A stretch of DNA of 64,000 nt from Manduca sexta (GCF_014839805.1 NC_051129.1:1-64000); one strand, 5' to 3'; shown: positions 1 to 11,850, counted from the first letter of the stretch. Notes: generated from the letters alone by a model not told the origin. Program-made: numbers and translations.

Positions 1-939
1 TGTATATTGATTCTGATTTTCTTTTCAACCAAAATATTGGATTACTAATTATAATCGGTATTTGTTTTGTTTTCATTGTGCCTTAATAGATATTTTAGTA
101 AAATAATTATTTAAACTGCGCTCTAATTTATACTAATTTGTTTTTATATATGACGAGACGATTAAGTAGCTCCCTTGATAACGCGTTGGAATTGAAAGCT
201 AAGGCACCACAATCTGGGAACATGTGACAGCCATGCGCTCCACTCTTTGACATTGGATACCCTTAATTGAGATAGTGACTGACTACAGCTTCCATTGACA
301 AACCGCGCGCTTGAACATTTTTTAGCATAATAAATAGATTTTAATACATTTATTCCTTTTGATATTATGATTAGTTTATCTATGCATCATAATTAAAATT
401 TAAGTGACTTTTCTTTTCAACCTAAAGTTCAATTCAGATATGGATGTTGACGCAAAAATTATTTGCATCCATTTTGTTTCTATTGTCACCACATGGTGCA
501 GTAGTCCAACGCTAACAAACATGTAAAACTTGCCTTATTCTCTAAAACACCATAAGTTAGAACAGTGTAGACATTTGTTTTAATTAAAGTGAATAAAATA
601 ATACAGCGAAATAAATAAAGTGGAAATAAAATAATACAACTGTATAGCTGTATTATTTTATTTCCACTTTAATAAAAATAAAAACTCGAAGGGTTAAACA
701 CCAGTGAACCGTAATTTAGCTGAGCTTATAGTGGTCCTACGGTGCCTCTCGCCCATTAGAATCAAGACGTGAAGCAAAAATCTTTCTCTTAAACGCTTTC
801 TACTAGTTATCTAATTCATATATGGCGTTCAATACTAATCCCATGCAATACAGATGACATGAATTCAGACGATGTCATTAGTCATTACGTATTTTATGTT
901 TACGCTAATATTGACATCGAAATTTAATAAGTTTTCTTT
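1..939. other. AT-rich intergenic sequence, no gene seen
   Basis: No open frame of convincing length or composition is present on either strand. The only notable structure is the inverted repeat at 617-670, listed separately. The sequence lies beyond the 3' end of the mL52 gene. Confidence 0.5.
617..670. repeat. Perfect inverted repeat (22-nt arms, 10-nt loop)
   Basis: Arm 617-638 is the exact reverse complement of 649-670, with a 10-nt spacer at 639-648. Part of the arm (AATAAAATAATACA) also occurs as a direct copy just upstream, near 592-605. It could be a tiny foldback element or a hairpin-forming transcript segment. No flanking target duplication is obvious. Confidence 0.8.
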
Positions 940-1300
940 TTTAACGCGGTTTTTTATATTATAATTTTCTTCCGATATTTCGAAGACTGCAGCCTTCCTG
1001 GTTACTGGGAGGACTAAGGTGCAGGTGGTCCGAAAAGTCAACGATACAATATCTATTTAAAATTTACAATAATTAAAAATTAAAAAAAAAGCGCTGATGA
1101 CTGTACGACATTTTTGAATAAATATTTCAAACTCCTTTGTATCTTCCTATTTGATTAATTTCGATGTGGATAAAGATAAATCAGTGTTCCCCAAGACTCG
1201 CCGAGATTCATCACTCGGTATCATAAATTGCGTGACGGGTAGGATGAGCTCACAGCGTCTTGAAGCCTGGCAGCTGGACTTTTGGAACCCAAAAAACAGG
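940..1300 (-). mobile_element. Truncated Penelope-like element 3' end
   Basis: Read on the minus strand, this matches the 3' region of the Penelope-like element at 36560-36830. Shared landmarks are a CCCAAAAGACC-like stretch, TCAAGACGCTGTGAGCTCAT, and the terminal stretch with a TTCGAA(A)...GGAAGAAAAT-like motif and AAAAAACCGCG. It is diverged, has internal rearrangement and has no coding capacity. Confidence 0.6.
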
Positions 1301-1568
1301 CTGCCGAACCTCCTTACAATACGAAAACTAGTTTTATTTTAATATGATTGGTCTTAAGGCTATTTAATACGTCCATTACGACACTTGGAACTTCAAATCA
1401 CTTTTTTGTATGCATATCCATACCATGCCTCTTCTCCGTGGACGTGGACGTCAACCATTTTGCATTAAAGAAATATCGCCTCAAAGAAAACAATCTTTTT
1501 GAATAAAAACAATATCACTTCAATTACAACTACATATATTTATAACTATCATATACACTACTAACATA

Positions 1569-2430
1569 TTACTTTTTCCTATACAAAGCGGATCCTTTGG
1601 GCTTCAGCCGATCCGATAAGATCTGTTGTTTCTCTTGTTCCTTCGCTAGTTGCATCTTCTGGTATCTTTCCTTTGCAAAGTCCAGTTCGGAGCAAAGTTG
1701 TACTATTTGTTCTGCATATTGTCTCTGTCGTAACATCCTCAGCTTTTGTTTGTGCTGAAAATGTTTTGAGATAAATTAGATATAGATATACAAATGCAAT
1801 GAAAGGGTCTCTTTTATACGAGCACAGCTATGTGACCCTACTGTAGCTGATGGTAAGTGGGATGTCCAATAGAATGTCAACTGATGAGAGATGACCTTGG
1901 CGTTCAACACAATTATGCTGGCCTGTTGGAACTGGATGTATACAGGCTGATACCGGAACGCGACACAGTTACGTGGTCCACTATGGCGTGTTTTGGCACC
2001 TTGTGTAATGTGGTCGATATCCAAGCGGATATAAAATATATCCTACCACCACCAGTGTAATCGCTTGATTGTAATTTTAGATGGTCCAATAGGGTAGGAC
2101 CTTCTTATAGCTTAATGTCTGTCTCAAACAAAAAATATATATAATTTACGTGGTACGTACCAGAAGCGGTGTTGGTCTTCCGTCCAAAAATGTATAGTCC
2201 GGACCGTCGGTAAGAATCCCTTCAGCATTGCGGTTAACTGGCAGACCTCGTGCTACACGCCATTCTTTTGTACCTCAACACAACAGTGCTGCTAAGTGCT
2301 CGGGCCACTGAAAATTATACATTACAAATATGATAACACATTGACAAATTGATACATGATTTTTTTGTATTATAGAAATGAGAAACTTACCAACTTTGTT
2401 AATTAAACCTAGGCGTAGAGTTACACTCAT
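1569..2430 (-). CDS. mRpL52: Mitochondrial large ribosomal subunit protein mL52 (MRPL52)
   Basis: A structural protein of the mitochondrial ribosome large subunit, made in the cytosol and imported. Minus-strand coding exons are 2430-2391 (start ATG 2430-2428, donor GTAAGT), 2307-2161 (acceptor TTTTCAG, donor GTACGT) and 1754-1569 (acceptor TTTCAG, stop TAA). Exon 2 carries the family block EWRVARGLPVN...GILTDGPDY.FLDGRPTPL. Exon 3 is a charged helix, LRMLRQRQYAEQIVQL, ending in the characteristic LKPKG motif before a basic tail. The match to metazoan mL52 is clear along the whole mature protein, and about 123 residues is the usual length. Oddity: from the strong acceptor at 2308, the frame encoding a plausible transit peptide (VARALSSTVVLRYK) runs out of phase with EWRVARG at an A4 run (2266-2269). 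A weaker acceptor (TTGAG, exon starting 2273) restores the frame but shortens the protein to 112 residues. Intron 2 holds a repeat. Confidence 0.85.
1800..2062 (+). repeat. Dispersed repeat family R1 (in mL52 intron 2)
   Basis: This copy shares with 14190-14365 and 24440-24680 the succession TGATGGTAAGTGG, CAATAG...GTCAACTGA, GAGAGATGA, ACAATTATGCTGGCCTGTTGG, CGGAACGCGACAC, TTACGTGG and a TATCCTACCACCA end. The spacing and conserved ends are like a SINE, but I see no clear RNA polymerase III promoter in it. Confidence 0.75.
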
Positions 2431-3964
2431 ATTTTCTGTTTATTTTGATTGCAATAAAAATAATTTATATCTACCTATTAGGTTAATTTTCTATTTTGAC
2501 TTTTATTGACAATGACATTTATGTGCCGTCGTCGTTCAGAAACCTGAGAAGGAACCATTATTTTTAAAATTATGTTTTATACTTAAAATGGTTCTTTTTG
2601 AGCTATTAATTACTGACATTAGGTAGTGTTGAAAAATGTACATCATGTTGATAAAAAAACAATTTGATAGTTATTTTATACTTTTTATCCGGGGAGTTCC
2701 AATATAACGACAAAAACATTGTCTCTATGTCTGTAGCAGATGAGTCATTTATTTAAAGTCGACATAGAGAACATGTCCTTGGTGCATGATTGGTTTGATA
2801 TATCTGGAAATCGCATTTGACCAATAAAATCGAAGTTATGCTAACGGTAACCAATAGCATTGCTCAGAAATAAGATATTTTTGAATATCAATGTCATAAC
2901 CGGTAAACGAAAACAGATGTGATTCAATCGTTTTCTTTCCATCAGAAATATTGTGTTTCGAGCGAGAGTTTTTATTTGTGCTATAAAAGTGGTGTTTTGT
3001 TCTTTTGATAAAGGTTTATCTCCAGAGAAAGAGTAACGGGTCACAAAGGTAACATATTATTCCTTATATTACATTACCGGCTTAAAACATTGATTACTAT
3101 TTAGTTACGCCACACATTAGTCTGGTACTTTCTAGGACATTTCCGAAATATACGCATTTCGGAATGCTTTTTTTGTTGCTTAACAATACTTAGTGATCGT
3201 AATTCAACTAGTTTTATGTATAATACTATATAATATAGTAAATCTATAGCCTTGTTTTACGTTATAAGACTTTTGTAAAACCTTTTTTTTACAGTCAATG
3301 GAACACAATAACTGGATTCTTAGAAAATATTACGCAATTATACACCTTATTACTATTTGATTCATGTTTGTTTAGAAAAAAAAATGAAAATCATTTACAT
3401 CCAAAAAAGTTTACAATACCAACATACATTTTTGGATAGCTATTATCCTACAAAGAAAAATAGTCTGTATTTTTAAGTACACAAAATTTATCGAAATAAA
3501 ATAAAGTTATCAAATTGTTTTTATTGTTTGCATCAGATAAGCATTTTTGCTGTGTCAGGACTTTGTGATAATGAGTAAGAAAGTTGTTTTTCCTTGACTG
3601 GTTATTTGTCTGGTGGTAAGCATTACTGGCATATAACAGGACAAACCTATTTAAAATAACATTAACATAACATTATATTACTTATTCTTTGTGTCTACTA
3701 GGATTTTCCCAAAAATATTTAATTTACAGACATATGAAATTACGAACTTATTTTATTATGTATAGATGTAGTGTAGCAATACCCTATGCTTGTCATCCTT
3801 AAATATTACGGGTTAAGGCCTATTTTACAATTTCAATACATATTAGACAGCTAAAGTAAATGATAGTAATTTGATAACCTATTGGGAGCATAACTAAAAC
3901 TATTACTAAACTGAAATCATGGGACAGTCCATTAGTTTCAATATAATATTAATACTAATATCAA

Positions 3965-4195
3965 CCCTTTATAACTGAAAGCTCCTCCACTACTGGGAGG
4001 GATTAGGGCTTAGTCTACCCTCAAAATTCCTATAGAGAATTTGTCAGATATACAGGTTTCACAATGTTTTCTTCATAGTTAAATGGAGCGATAAGTCATA
4101 AAGGATACACACATAATTTTATAGTCAGAGGTGTGTGTCATTTGAACCTGCAATGTGTCTCGGCAGTCCATTCCACTTCTAACTAGGCTATCTCA
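3965..4195 (-). mobile_element. Degenerate copy of SINE family S1
   Basis: It retains CTACTGGGAGGGATTAGGGC, TTAGTCTACC, AAATTCCTATAGAGAATTTG, a CAGGTTTC motif, GTTAAA...GCGATAA and AGTCAGAGGTGTGTG in the order found in the well-preserved copies at 10861-11191 and 51809-52145. Both ends are eroded. Confidence 0.6.
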
Positions 4196-4451
4196 ACTTA
4201 TTAGTTTCAAAATTCCCAGTAATAACATCACATCTGAATAACGAGGCACTTGAAATTGAAAGTGTTTGACAAGTATAATTAACTAATAATGTAAGTTTGC
4301 CTCAATTCACTTATTTTTGCATTTGATTACATTTTACTGTTAACAGAATATAGTAAACAGTTCCAAATCTAGGATTCACAGGCTTACCGGTTTATATTAT
4401 CAGAGAATTTCCTCAATGTGTAATATAAAATATCATTTGAAGTTGGTTTAA

Positions 4452-4530
4452 AATATGATTTCTTACTGTTATGCCAATGTTAGACATTGAAATAAAACTA
4501 TTTTACAAATTTTTATTGGAATGTCTAAAA
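4452..4530 (-). mobile_element. Penelope-like element 3' tail fragment
   Basis: ATGATTTCTTA...GCCAATGTTAGACATTGAAATAAAACTA is the reverse complement of the tail found at about 36825-36890. Only the extreme 3' tail is present. Confidence 0.55.
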
Positions 4531-6157
4531 ATATAAAAAAAAAATATTATACAAATTTGTGAAAAATATCATGATATTTGAGAAATAAACATCCATGTTA
4601 TGCTTGAATTTAATTTTTAAACCAGTAACATTTGAATAGTTATGTAAAACGAATCACATGAGTCGTGTTTCTTATCTCCTATCTAACTCAAATATGCAAA
4701 GTTGATGTTGATGTGTGTATTCAGAAACATGTTTTTGGTAAATCTGTATTTTATTCTAAGTTCCAATATAGTTTTGTCGGAACTATTGAGTACAACAGTG
4801 TTCAATAAAGAAAAAAAATAGAATGTCGACAAATATTTAATTGTTTTTCATTTATCTCTAGTTTTAAAGTAATTGAAAGGATTATAGTTTGTTCTAAAGA
4901 AATGCTCTTTCTTTTCTACTTTAAAATGATAGATTTGTAACTTTTTATGTTTTACACATTTTTTACATATTGCATTAGTAAATACCACATATTATCTTCT
5001 TGAAAATAACACTTTACAATAAGACTACTTCAACAGCAGATGTAAAATAAAAAGTATCATTCATTAACACCCATGTCAAAATGAACCTGTATCAAAATTT
5101 TTGCATTATTAGGTTTTATATTGATTCTAAAAAAACAGGGTTTTCCCTGTAATCAACCATAATGAGTAGGGTAATAAATGAATTATAATATCAAAGTTTA
5201 AACTCAATATAGTTATATATATTTATGATGATATTAAGATCTCACACTGATGAAATATTTGCATCACGCATAGTATATTATCTTATCAGAAGATTATCTT
5301 TATGTTTCTGTAATGTATAGTCTACCTATTCAATATTCAGTGTCTATATTTAATTTCCATATCATGCAGTCGAGTCAATAATAAAATTTGTTGCTTATAG
5401 TACATATTTGCAATTTTTTTACGACATATTTCACCTAAGAACACATATACTTTGGCTACTGATATTTAATAAAAAGAAATATATTCTAGCATAAAAGAAT
5501 TCTGGAACTTTCCAATATACACAACATTTCATCAACAGTTTTTTCATCATTATGTTCACATGCTAATCTTATCAATATCATTTGTTACAGCTTATCATAT
5601 AGGAGAGTAAGTGAAGGATAATCATTCAAAACGGCTACCACAAACCTAAACAGCAGTGATCAGCCGAATTACAACACAATGTGTATGTATAAACATTTTA
5701 TTAAAAATATTTTTCTTTCCAACAGTTGTCTGTGGGCACAATGTGGCAGAACCAAGGAGTTTATCCTGGAGGTCTATGGATTTTATTTATTTATCTATGT
5801 CTCACTTGTGATTTGATGAAGAAAGACTTGGCTCACATATTTACTTTGTTGTTTAGTAAGGATTTGAATAACTTGATATCAGATATCAATATTGATATCA
5901 AATATAAAAAACTAAAGAAAAATAAGATACCTATCTAAATAACAGAGTTATTAACATAACAAAAAAATCAATATTCCAAGTATAGAAACAGGTTACAACT
6001 CGTGTATGATTGTAAAAAAATAATGAAGGTCTTTTGTCATTAAATTACCGCATTGCACCCAACACTGCCCATTGTTTGTCACAAACACGATGTTGAGCTA
6101 TAAATGTGTGGTAATCGTTTATTGTTCTGTTCTTCGGGAATATCTGTGGATCTGTTA

Positions 6158-6185
6158 TGACGTCACACATGGAACGATGACGTCA
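6158..6185. promoter_or_regulatory. Pair of perfect CRE (TGACGTCA) sites
   Basis: TGACGTCA occurs at 6158-6165 and again at 6178-6185, start-to-start spacing 20 bp or about two helical turns. TGACGTCA is the consensus palindrome for CREB/ATF bZIP dimers. No coding start is recognisable nearby on either strand, so which transcript it might serve is unknown. Confidence 0.45.
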
Positions 6186-6884
6186 AGTGTATCTTATACG
6201 CGAGTGTGACTGAGACAGATATAGTGCATACGATCGGATCCTCAAATATTATCGAGGGATGTCTCGTCCACGTATCTTTGCTAATGTGTATGTTAAAAAA
6301 TATATTAATGTCTTTGTATCAATTGTGAGGCTAATGTTTAGTAATAAAAACGATTAATTGATTCGTTTCGATTGTCCGGTCATATTATATTAAAGTCTAG
6401 GGTAGGTCAAACGCAATGTATTATACAAATGGCCGACAAATCTTTACGTCTGTAAAAGGCCGCAAAGTTTTACGATATTTTAAACCAAATCCAAGTGGTA
6501 TAGAATTAAATGTTGTTTTAACTTACACGGCATAGATATCACACTTAACAGCTCAATATATGCGGTATCCTGTATTTAAATCGTCCTATTTTTTTATACA
6601 AATAAGTGCCGACACTTGGAAGTCACTCGACAAATGCTAAGCGACACAATTACGGGATGAATCAACATAAAGATTAGCTTACTCTCTTCTGCCGGACTTG
6701 GGAATTCCGCAATTGTACTATTTACCCTACTACTAATTGATTGAAGGCATGTCCGATGGATTGTATATTGGAAACGCAAAACCAAAAGCATTTAAACCAA
6801 ATTAGTTACATATTAAAATCCAATGAGTAATAAATGCAGGAGTAATAAACTCAATAACTAGAGACTGCCTTGGTGGCGTAGTTT

Positions 6885-7186
6885 TTTTTTATTGCTTTCA
6901 ATGACGAAACGAGCTTGCCGTTCGCCTGATTGTAAGCGATGTGCCCATAAACAGTAGAAACACCATCCAACACCTTGAAATACAAAATATTGTTTGGTAT
7001 TCCTCTGCGCTCGCCATCCTGAGACGTGAGATGTTAAGTCTTATTATGTCCAGTAGTTACACCGGTTACAATGTCCTCCAAACCGGAACACAACAATGGC
7101 ACATTGTTGCTTGGCGGCAGCAAATAGACATTGCGGTGGTACCTACCCAGGCGGACTCTCACATATGAGACGCCTGCCACCAGTCG
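6885..7186 (+). repeat. Dispersed repeat family R2
   Basis: It begins near TTTCAATGACGAAACGAGCTT and GCCGTTCGCCTGATTGTAAG, continues through CATAAACAGTAGAAACACCA and TTGTTTGGTATTCC, and ends in CACATATGAGACGCCTGCCACC. The same order is found inverted at 17440-17785 and truncated at 44370-44580. Confidence 0.75.
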
Positions 7187-7194
7187 TATTACAA

Positions 7195-7400
7195 TTCTAA
7201 TATCAGGCCGGAATCTGGGATTTTTGCTCTATATGTCGATATGTTTGCCTCCTATCACATCAACAGTTGGTGATGTTGATTCAACACATATAACATCATC
7301 AAGGTGAACCAATTGCGCCTTTGCCTACCCCTTCGAGGATAAAAGGCGTGAGTGTCTGTGACAGTGCCGCATTTATATTTTTTATGAGTGTAGGCCACTT
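7195..7400 (+). mobile_element. Fragment of tRNA-derived SINE family S2 (body)
   Basis: This is a diverged body region: TATCAGGCCGGAATCTGG, GCCTCCTATCACATC, TTTGCCTACCCCTTCGAGGA and AAAGGCGTGAGTG parallel the intact copy at 11597-11850. The tRNA-like head is missing. Confidence 0.6.
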
Positions 7401-8566
7401 TATTTCCGCCGCCCCATGTTGGTAGGTTTATATATGTACAGATGTAGGTTTCTAAAATACTTAATAATTTTTTATTTGTTTGTATTATGGAAGGCACTAA
7501 AGTTAAATAAACGAATGATTAATTAAATCGAGTGAGCGTCCTCTGAAATCTGTCGCCCCCCTAATAGGCTGCAGCCCATAGGCCGTGGCCTATACGGCCT
7601 ATTTACAAATCTAGGACTGTTCTGTGTGCAGTCTACATGATGATGAAAGCCGGTGTCTCCATGACTCAGTTTCGTAGAAAATTACATTATTGCACTGACA
7701 TGTGACGTTGAATGCTTTGTCGGGTATTTTTTTTTGTAGTTGTCACGATATTGTATTTATCAGTATTTATATCTTCATATCTTTTGGGCAATCATACTTT
7801 ATTTATTTATAAATATAAGTCACACATACTTAACCTGTGATAATGCACCTGTTATATGGTTTGTACGAATTATAATTTTATACACATAATTATTTGCGAA
7901 TGTTGCAAAAAATATTGCTTATCGAAACCTCGCACTAGTGTTCATCTCTCCGAGCCTTTCGGACTGTTAAATCATAGGTAATATGATTAGTTAGTGAAAA
8001 TTGATAATGAACTGTATTCCTATCCTGCTCTTGGTAAATATATAGTGGCGGAAGAGTGAGAGAGATGCAGCGCTATAAGGCCGTTGGCCAGTAGTTAATT
8101 AAATTTCCTGAATTTAGAATTCTGATTGGCTCGCGTCACGGTTTGCAAGAGCTGATATGTTCTGCTCATGCGCCTACGTCACTATACTCGCAAAGGAACA
8201 ATATATTTATTATTTACATATACCACTCAACAACCTGGTTATAAAATAGGTAATGATTTGTTAGTATAGGTAAAAGACTCAAAAAATCCTGTATTTACTA
8301 TTAGAACTAAATATATTATTAATGTATAATGTCAGAAATATATATATTATATAATAATTACTCAAAATAATAAATATTATGGCACTGTTCTTATAATCTG
8401 TGGCAGTACGAATTTAATAAAGAAAAATATTTTTTAAATAATTCTTTTAGAATGACTGCATTCTTGTTTTGTGATGTCGAAATGATGAAAGCATGTTCTG
8501 GGTTCCTTCATACATTACCGCATAGATTTTTAATGAAAATATTTAATAAGTAACATACATAATGAT

Positions 8567-8640
8567 TTCTTATGTTTACGCGAATGTTAGACATTAAAAT
8601 TGAACTATTTTTCGGATTTTATCCCGACGTTTCGCAACAT
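8567..8640 (-). mobile_element. Penelope-like element 3' tail fragment
   Basis: On the minus strand it reads GACGTCGGGATAAAATCC-like sequence, then CAATTTTAATGTCTAACATT and CGCGTAAACATAAGAAATCA, matching the terminal segment of the element at 36775-36890. Confidence 0.65.
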
Positions 8641-8727
8641 ACAAGGTAGTCACAAAGTCGTTGGATGCGTGCCGCTTCTAATGTTCAATATCCATTAACA
8701 CAACAATGCATTACATTGTTGAGTTAA

Positions 8728-8815
8728 TTGATTTTGAATATTATTTCCATGAAGAAAATGTGGATAATAGTTTGACAGTAAAAAATTCTCCGCGTTGCGT
8801 TCCGCCATATATGAC
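8728..8815. repeat. Direct repeat, copy 1
   Basis: TTAATTGATTTTGAATATTA, followed by GTTTGACA(G/A)TAAAAAATTC and a G+C-richer end, recurs at 9503-9590 with small differences. The repeat unit is about 85 bp. Its origin is not recognised. Confidence 0.6.
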
Positions 8816-8963
8816 CCTAACTGATCGGTCTAGAAATCTTTGAGGCAGGCTGATATCTATCTACTATCGATTGGACCGACATTTTGTATGCCTAGCAGAA
8901 ATCCACGTGTAAACTAGTCATAGATAATATAGTAACGGGAGTTCCCGAGAATGACTCGCGCTA

Positions 8964-8982
8964 CACGTCATTATGACGTGGA
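8964..8982. promoter_or_regulatory. Inverted pair of TGACGTG (ATF6/XBP1-type) motifs
   Basis: CACGTCAT (8964-8971) and ATGACGTG (8973-8980) form an inverted repeat around one base, each arm containing TGACGTG, the core of UPRE/CRE-like elements. A further CACGTC lies at 8986. There is no neighbouring start codon that I can assign. Confidence 0.3.
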
Positions 8983-9502
8983 GTTCACGTCGCAATCGTG
9001 GACGTATGCGCCATATTTCTTGGAAAAATAAGTGATTGACTGTAGAGTGTGAAATTGCTGGCTTTCTAAAACAAGTTCATATGTAATTTTATTCATGTTT
9101 TAAAAATGTGATTTAAAATTTTCGTGTCGTGAAAATTTTAAAAGGCAATCATGGTTTCTCTTTTATTTGTGTTTAGGGGTTATTGAAAACTTCTAAAAGA
9201 CGTACAGTCATGTGATATATGTTCTTAATTCAATTTGTGTTAAAATATAACATCGGACCTAGTAATAGTGAGCCAGCGAAATATAATGCCGATTACAGTA
9301 TGAGGAAAGATGGCTTAAAGTTAGTCATGAGAGACAATAGTTATTGTTGCTGTGGACAGTAGGTTGATGATATAAATAACGAGCAGTTTATGCCTAACTT
9401 CAGGGCAGCTTTGATTGATTATATTTTAACTTGACTCGTTAAGTACATAATCATTTTTATTACAATTGTATACTTTTTTTTTTAACCTGGCCTACTTACA
9501 TG

Positions 9503-9590
9503 ATTGTGTTAATTGATTTTGAATATTATTTCAATGTCGATAAGTTTGACAATAAAAAATTCTCTGTGCTGCGGTCCATCTTATATGCGC
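9503..9590. repeat. Direct repeat, copy 2
   Basis: This is the second copy of the unit at 8728-8815, sharing TTAATTGATTTTGAATATTA and AATAAAAAATTCTC. No long open frame accompanies it. Confidence 0.6.
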
Positions 9591-9934
9591 CGGCCCCAAA
9601 TATTAATCTCAGATTTAAATATATGAAACCTTATCACCCAACCCAAGGTTGCGTTAACATTGAATTAAGAAACCGGTATTCATAAGACCGCATGTTGATA
9701 CAAAATTTGGAGCATTATGTGCTTGAGTAATGTCCAAAGGAAAAATTCTTATTGGTTGCATATGTTAAAGAAACGAAAATAATTTGGCGAAAAAAATAAG
9801 TTGAGTAGCGAACAAGGGGTGAGGGAGCCACATGTAAAAGCCCATTTAAAGTTAAGTATAACTACCATAAATGATTTTAACCGCTTTAACCATAGCGAAA
9901 ATGTACCAAAACCACACACATCACGCATTTATCA

Positions 9935-10065
9935 ACGAAAGGTTATGCAGAGGCACAACTAAGGCACCCCCTTTGCGCCAAATGTGTTCCGTCCCATGAT
10001 GTGGATAGGATAGGATATCGGACACAAATTCCAGACTCCAGGCTGATACTGAGCAGAAAAACCCG
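9935..10065 (-). mobile_element. Fragment of SINE family S2
   Basis: Read on the minus strand, it contains TCTGCTCAGTATCAGCCTGG, a GGAATTTGTGTCCGATATCC stretch, ACATCATGGGACGGA and GCAAAGGGGGTGCC, in the order of the intact S2 copy at 11597-11850. Confidence 0.65.
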
Positions 10066-10860
10066 AATATGTATTTGAAAATTTTATAATCCACTAAGCA
10101 GAATATAATTTGTTAGACCCACAAATGAATTGTTTTGATTGGTCTATTTTATCCGTAAAGGATGGGTTATTTCTTTGAAATAATCCGTAGATGTATGAGG
10201 CGATTATTAACAGAATATTTAATTAAAAAGTATTTAATATATGACCTTAAAATGATAATGAACCGCAACTAATGGCGTTTATATATAAAGACAAAATCGA
10301 TACTCGACTGTGTCGTACGGACTGTAATTTCATTACAAATATTTCATCGGCGTAGTATCGATACTGACAGAAATAAAATGATTCCAGATCGCTACTGAAA
10401 AGACGAGAAAATTTCCTCAGGGAGATAATTTACGCCATAACTAAAATAAAACATAATATCTAAAAGGTTTTTCACCGAAATATAATGTAGATAGCATCAT
10501 AGTGGTTAACTCTTCGCTCGAACATTGTTGAAGGAAACTCCAATTACTGTGTGATATTACAACAGACTGTAAAGTATCGTGTATTTAGTACTCAAATTCA
10601 ATTCAAACAGGCCGGAATAATTGTGTCGACTAGCAAGAGGTAATCATTACTCGTCATACGATGCTCCACCTGGATCCCACTCCACTTACCATCAAATGTG
10701 GTGGGGTCATTTCATTGTGCTCATATAAGTAAGCAATGAAATGCTAATTTAGAGTCGATAAATTACAAAGCCTTCATTGATAATTTTATATACGTTGGAA
10801 ATCGGTGTTTCATATAATCACTGTTTTCATTCTCGTCAAATATGCTAGAGTCCTGATTAA

Positions 10861-11191
10861 TATAATAATAATAATAATATCAGCCCTGTATTATATACTT
10901 GCCCACTGCTGAGCACGGGCCTCTACTACTGAGAGGGATTAGGCCTTAGTCCACCACGCTGGCCTAGTGCGGATTGGTAGACTTCACACACCTTCGAAAT
11001 TCCTATAGAGAACTTCTCGGATGTGCAGGTTTCCTCGCGATGTTTTCCTTCACCGTTAAAGCGAACGATAAATTCACAAAGAATACACACATGAATTTTA
11101 GAAAAGTCAGAGGTGTGTGCCCTTGGGATTTGAACCTGCGGACATTCGTCTCGGCAGTCCGTTCCACACCCAACTAGGCTATCGCCGCTTA
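10861..11191 (-). mobile_element. tRNA-derived SINE, family S1, with target-site duplication
   Basis: On the minus strand the element begins AGCGGCGATAGCCTAGTTGG (A-box-like TAGCCTAGTTGG), has a B-box-like GGTTCAAATCC about 45 bases later, a body with AGAAGTTCTCTATAGGAATT and AGTAGTAGAGGCCCGTGCTC, and ends in a short TTATTATTAT repeat. It is flanked by an exact 14-bp direct repeat (10847-10860 and 11192-11205, AGAGTCCTGATTAA), the footprint of target-primed insertion. This is the reference copy for family S1. Confidence 0.85.
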
Positions 11192-11596
11192 AGAGTCCTG
11201 ATTAAAATGTATTATAAAAATAACATCAATTGTTCTACATATTTCTCAATACAAAGCATTTCTTGTGATTCTATAACCAACAGGAAGCCTGATAAAGACT
11301 ACCAATCCTAGGTACATTTCGCGCGATAGTTATGATTAATACGAAGGAAAATTGCATCAGAATTACACAGAACACTACATCGACCCACACTACGTAGCAG
11401 TCAGCTGATTATTTTTAATTGCATTAAGCCAATGTACAGTTCTATTACAACGTAATAAGAGCGCTTACGTGTCGCAGCGTGGTCGAGCGACAGTCGTGCT
11501 TATTTTATTTTCATACAAATAGTAATGTGTCATGGAGACACATAGATCCATTTATAGAGACAAATATTTGCGCATTTGAATTTTTTTTTGATTTGG

Positions 11597-11850
11597 ACTG
11601 CTTCGGTGGCGTAGTTGCACTGCATGCACGGTACAACACCGCTCTTAGATCCTGGGTTCGAATCCCAGGTCGAGCAAAGTGATATTTGTTTTTTTCTGCT
11701 CAGTATCAGCCCGGAGTTAAAATTTGTGCCCGATATAGCGACAAGCTCGCCCACTATCACATCATGGGACGGAGCACACTTGGCGAAGAGTGGGTGTCCT
11801 GGTTGCACCACTGCGTACCCCTTCGGAGATAAATGTGTGATATATTCGTT
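11597..11850 (+). mobile_element. tRNA-derived SINE, family S2
   Basis: The tRNA-like head has GGTGGCGTAGTTG (A box) and GGTTCGAATCC (B box) within a 5-bp T-arm-like stem CCTGG...CCAGG. It is followed by a body with CTGCTCAGTATCAGCCCGGA, GCTCGCCCACTATCACATCA, GGTTGCACCACTGCGTACCC and CTTCGGAGATAAATGTGTGA. The 5' acceptor strand does not pair with the 3' side, so this is not a functional tRNA gene. Confidence 0.8.

Larger units (their letters stand above)
2431..5700. other. Intergenic, AT-rich; only degenerate repeats seen
   Basis: This is sequence upstream of mL52. The first few hundred bases probably include its promoter, but I cannot place a start site. Frames are short and unconvincing. 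Contained remnants are the SINE-like stretch near 3965-4195 and the Penelope tail near 4452-4530. Confidence 0.5.

Noticed and set aside
11597..11680. Possible tRNA gene
   Set aside because: The T-arm and both internal promoter boxes are present, but the acceptor stem does not pair and the sequence continues into a SINE body with other copies in the window.
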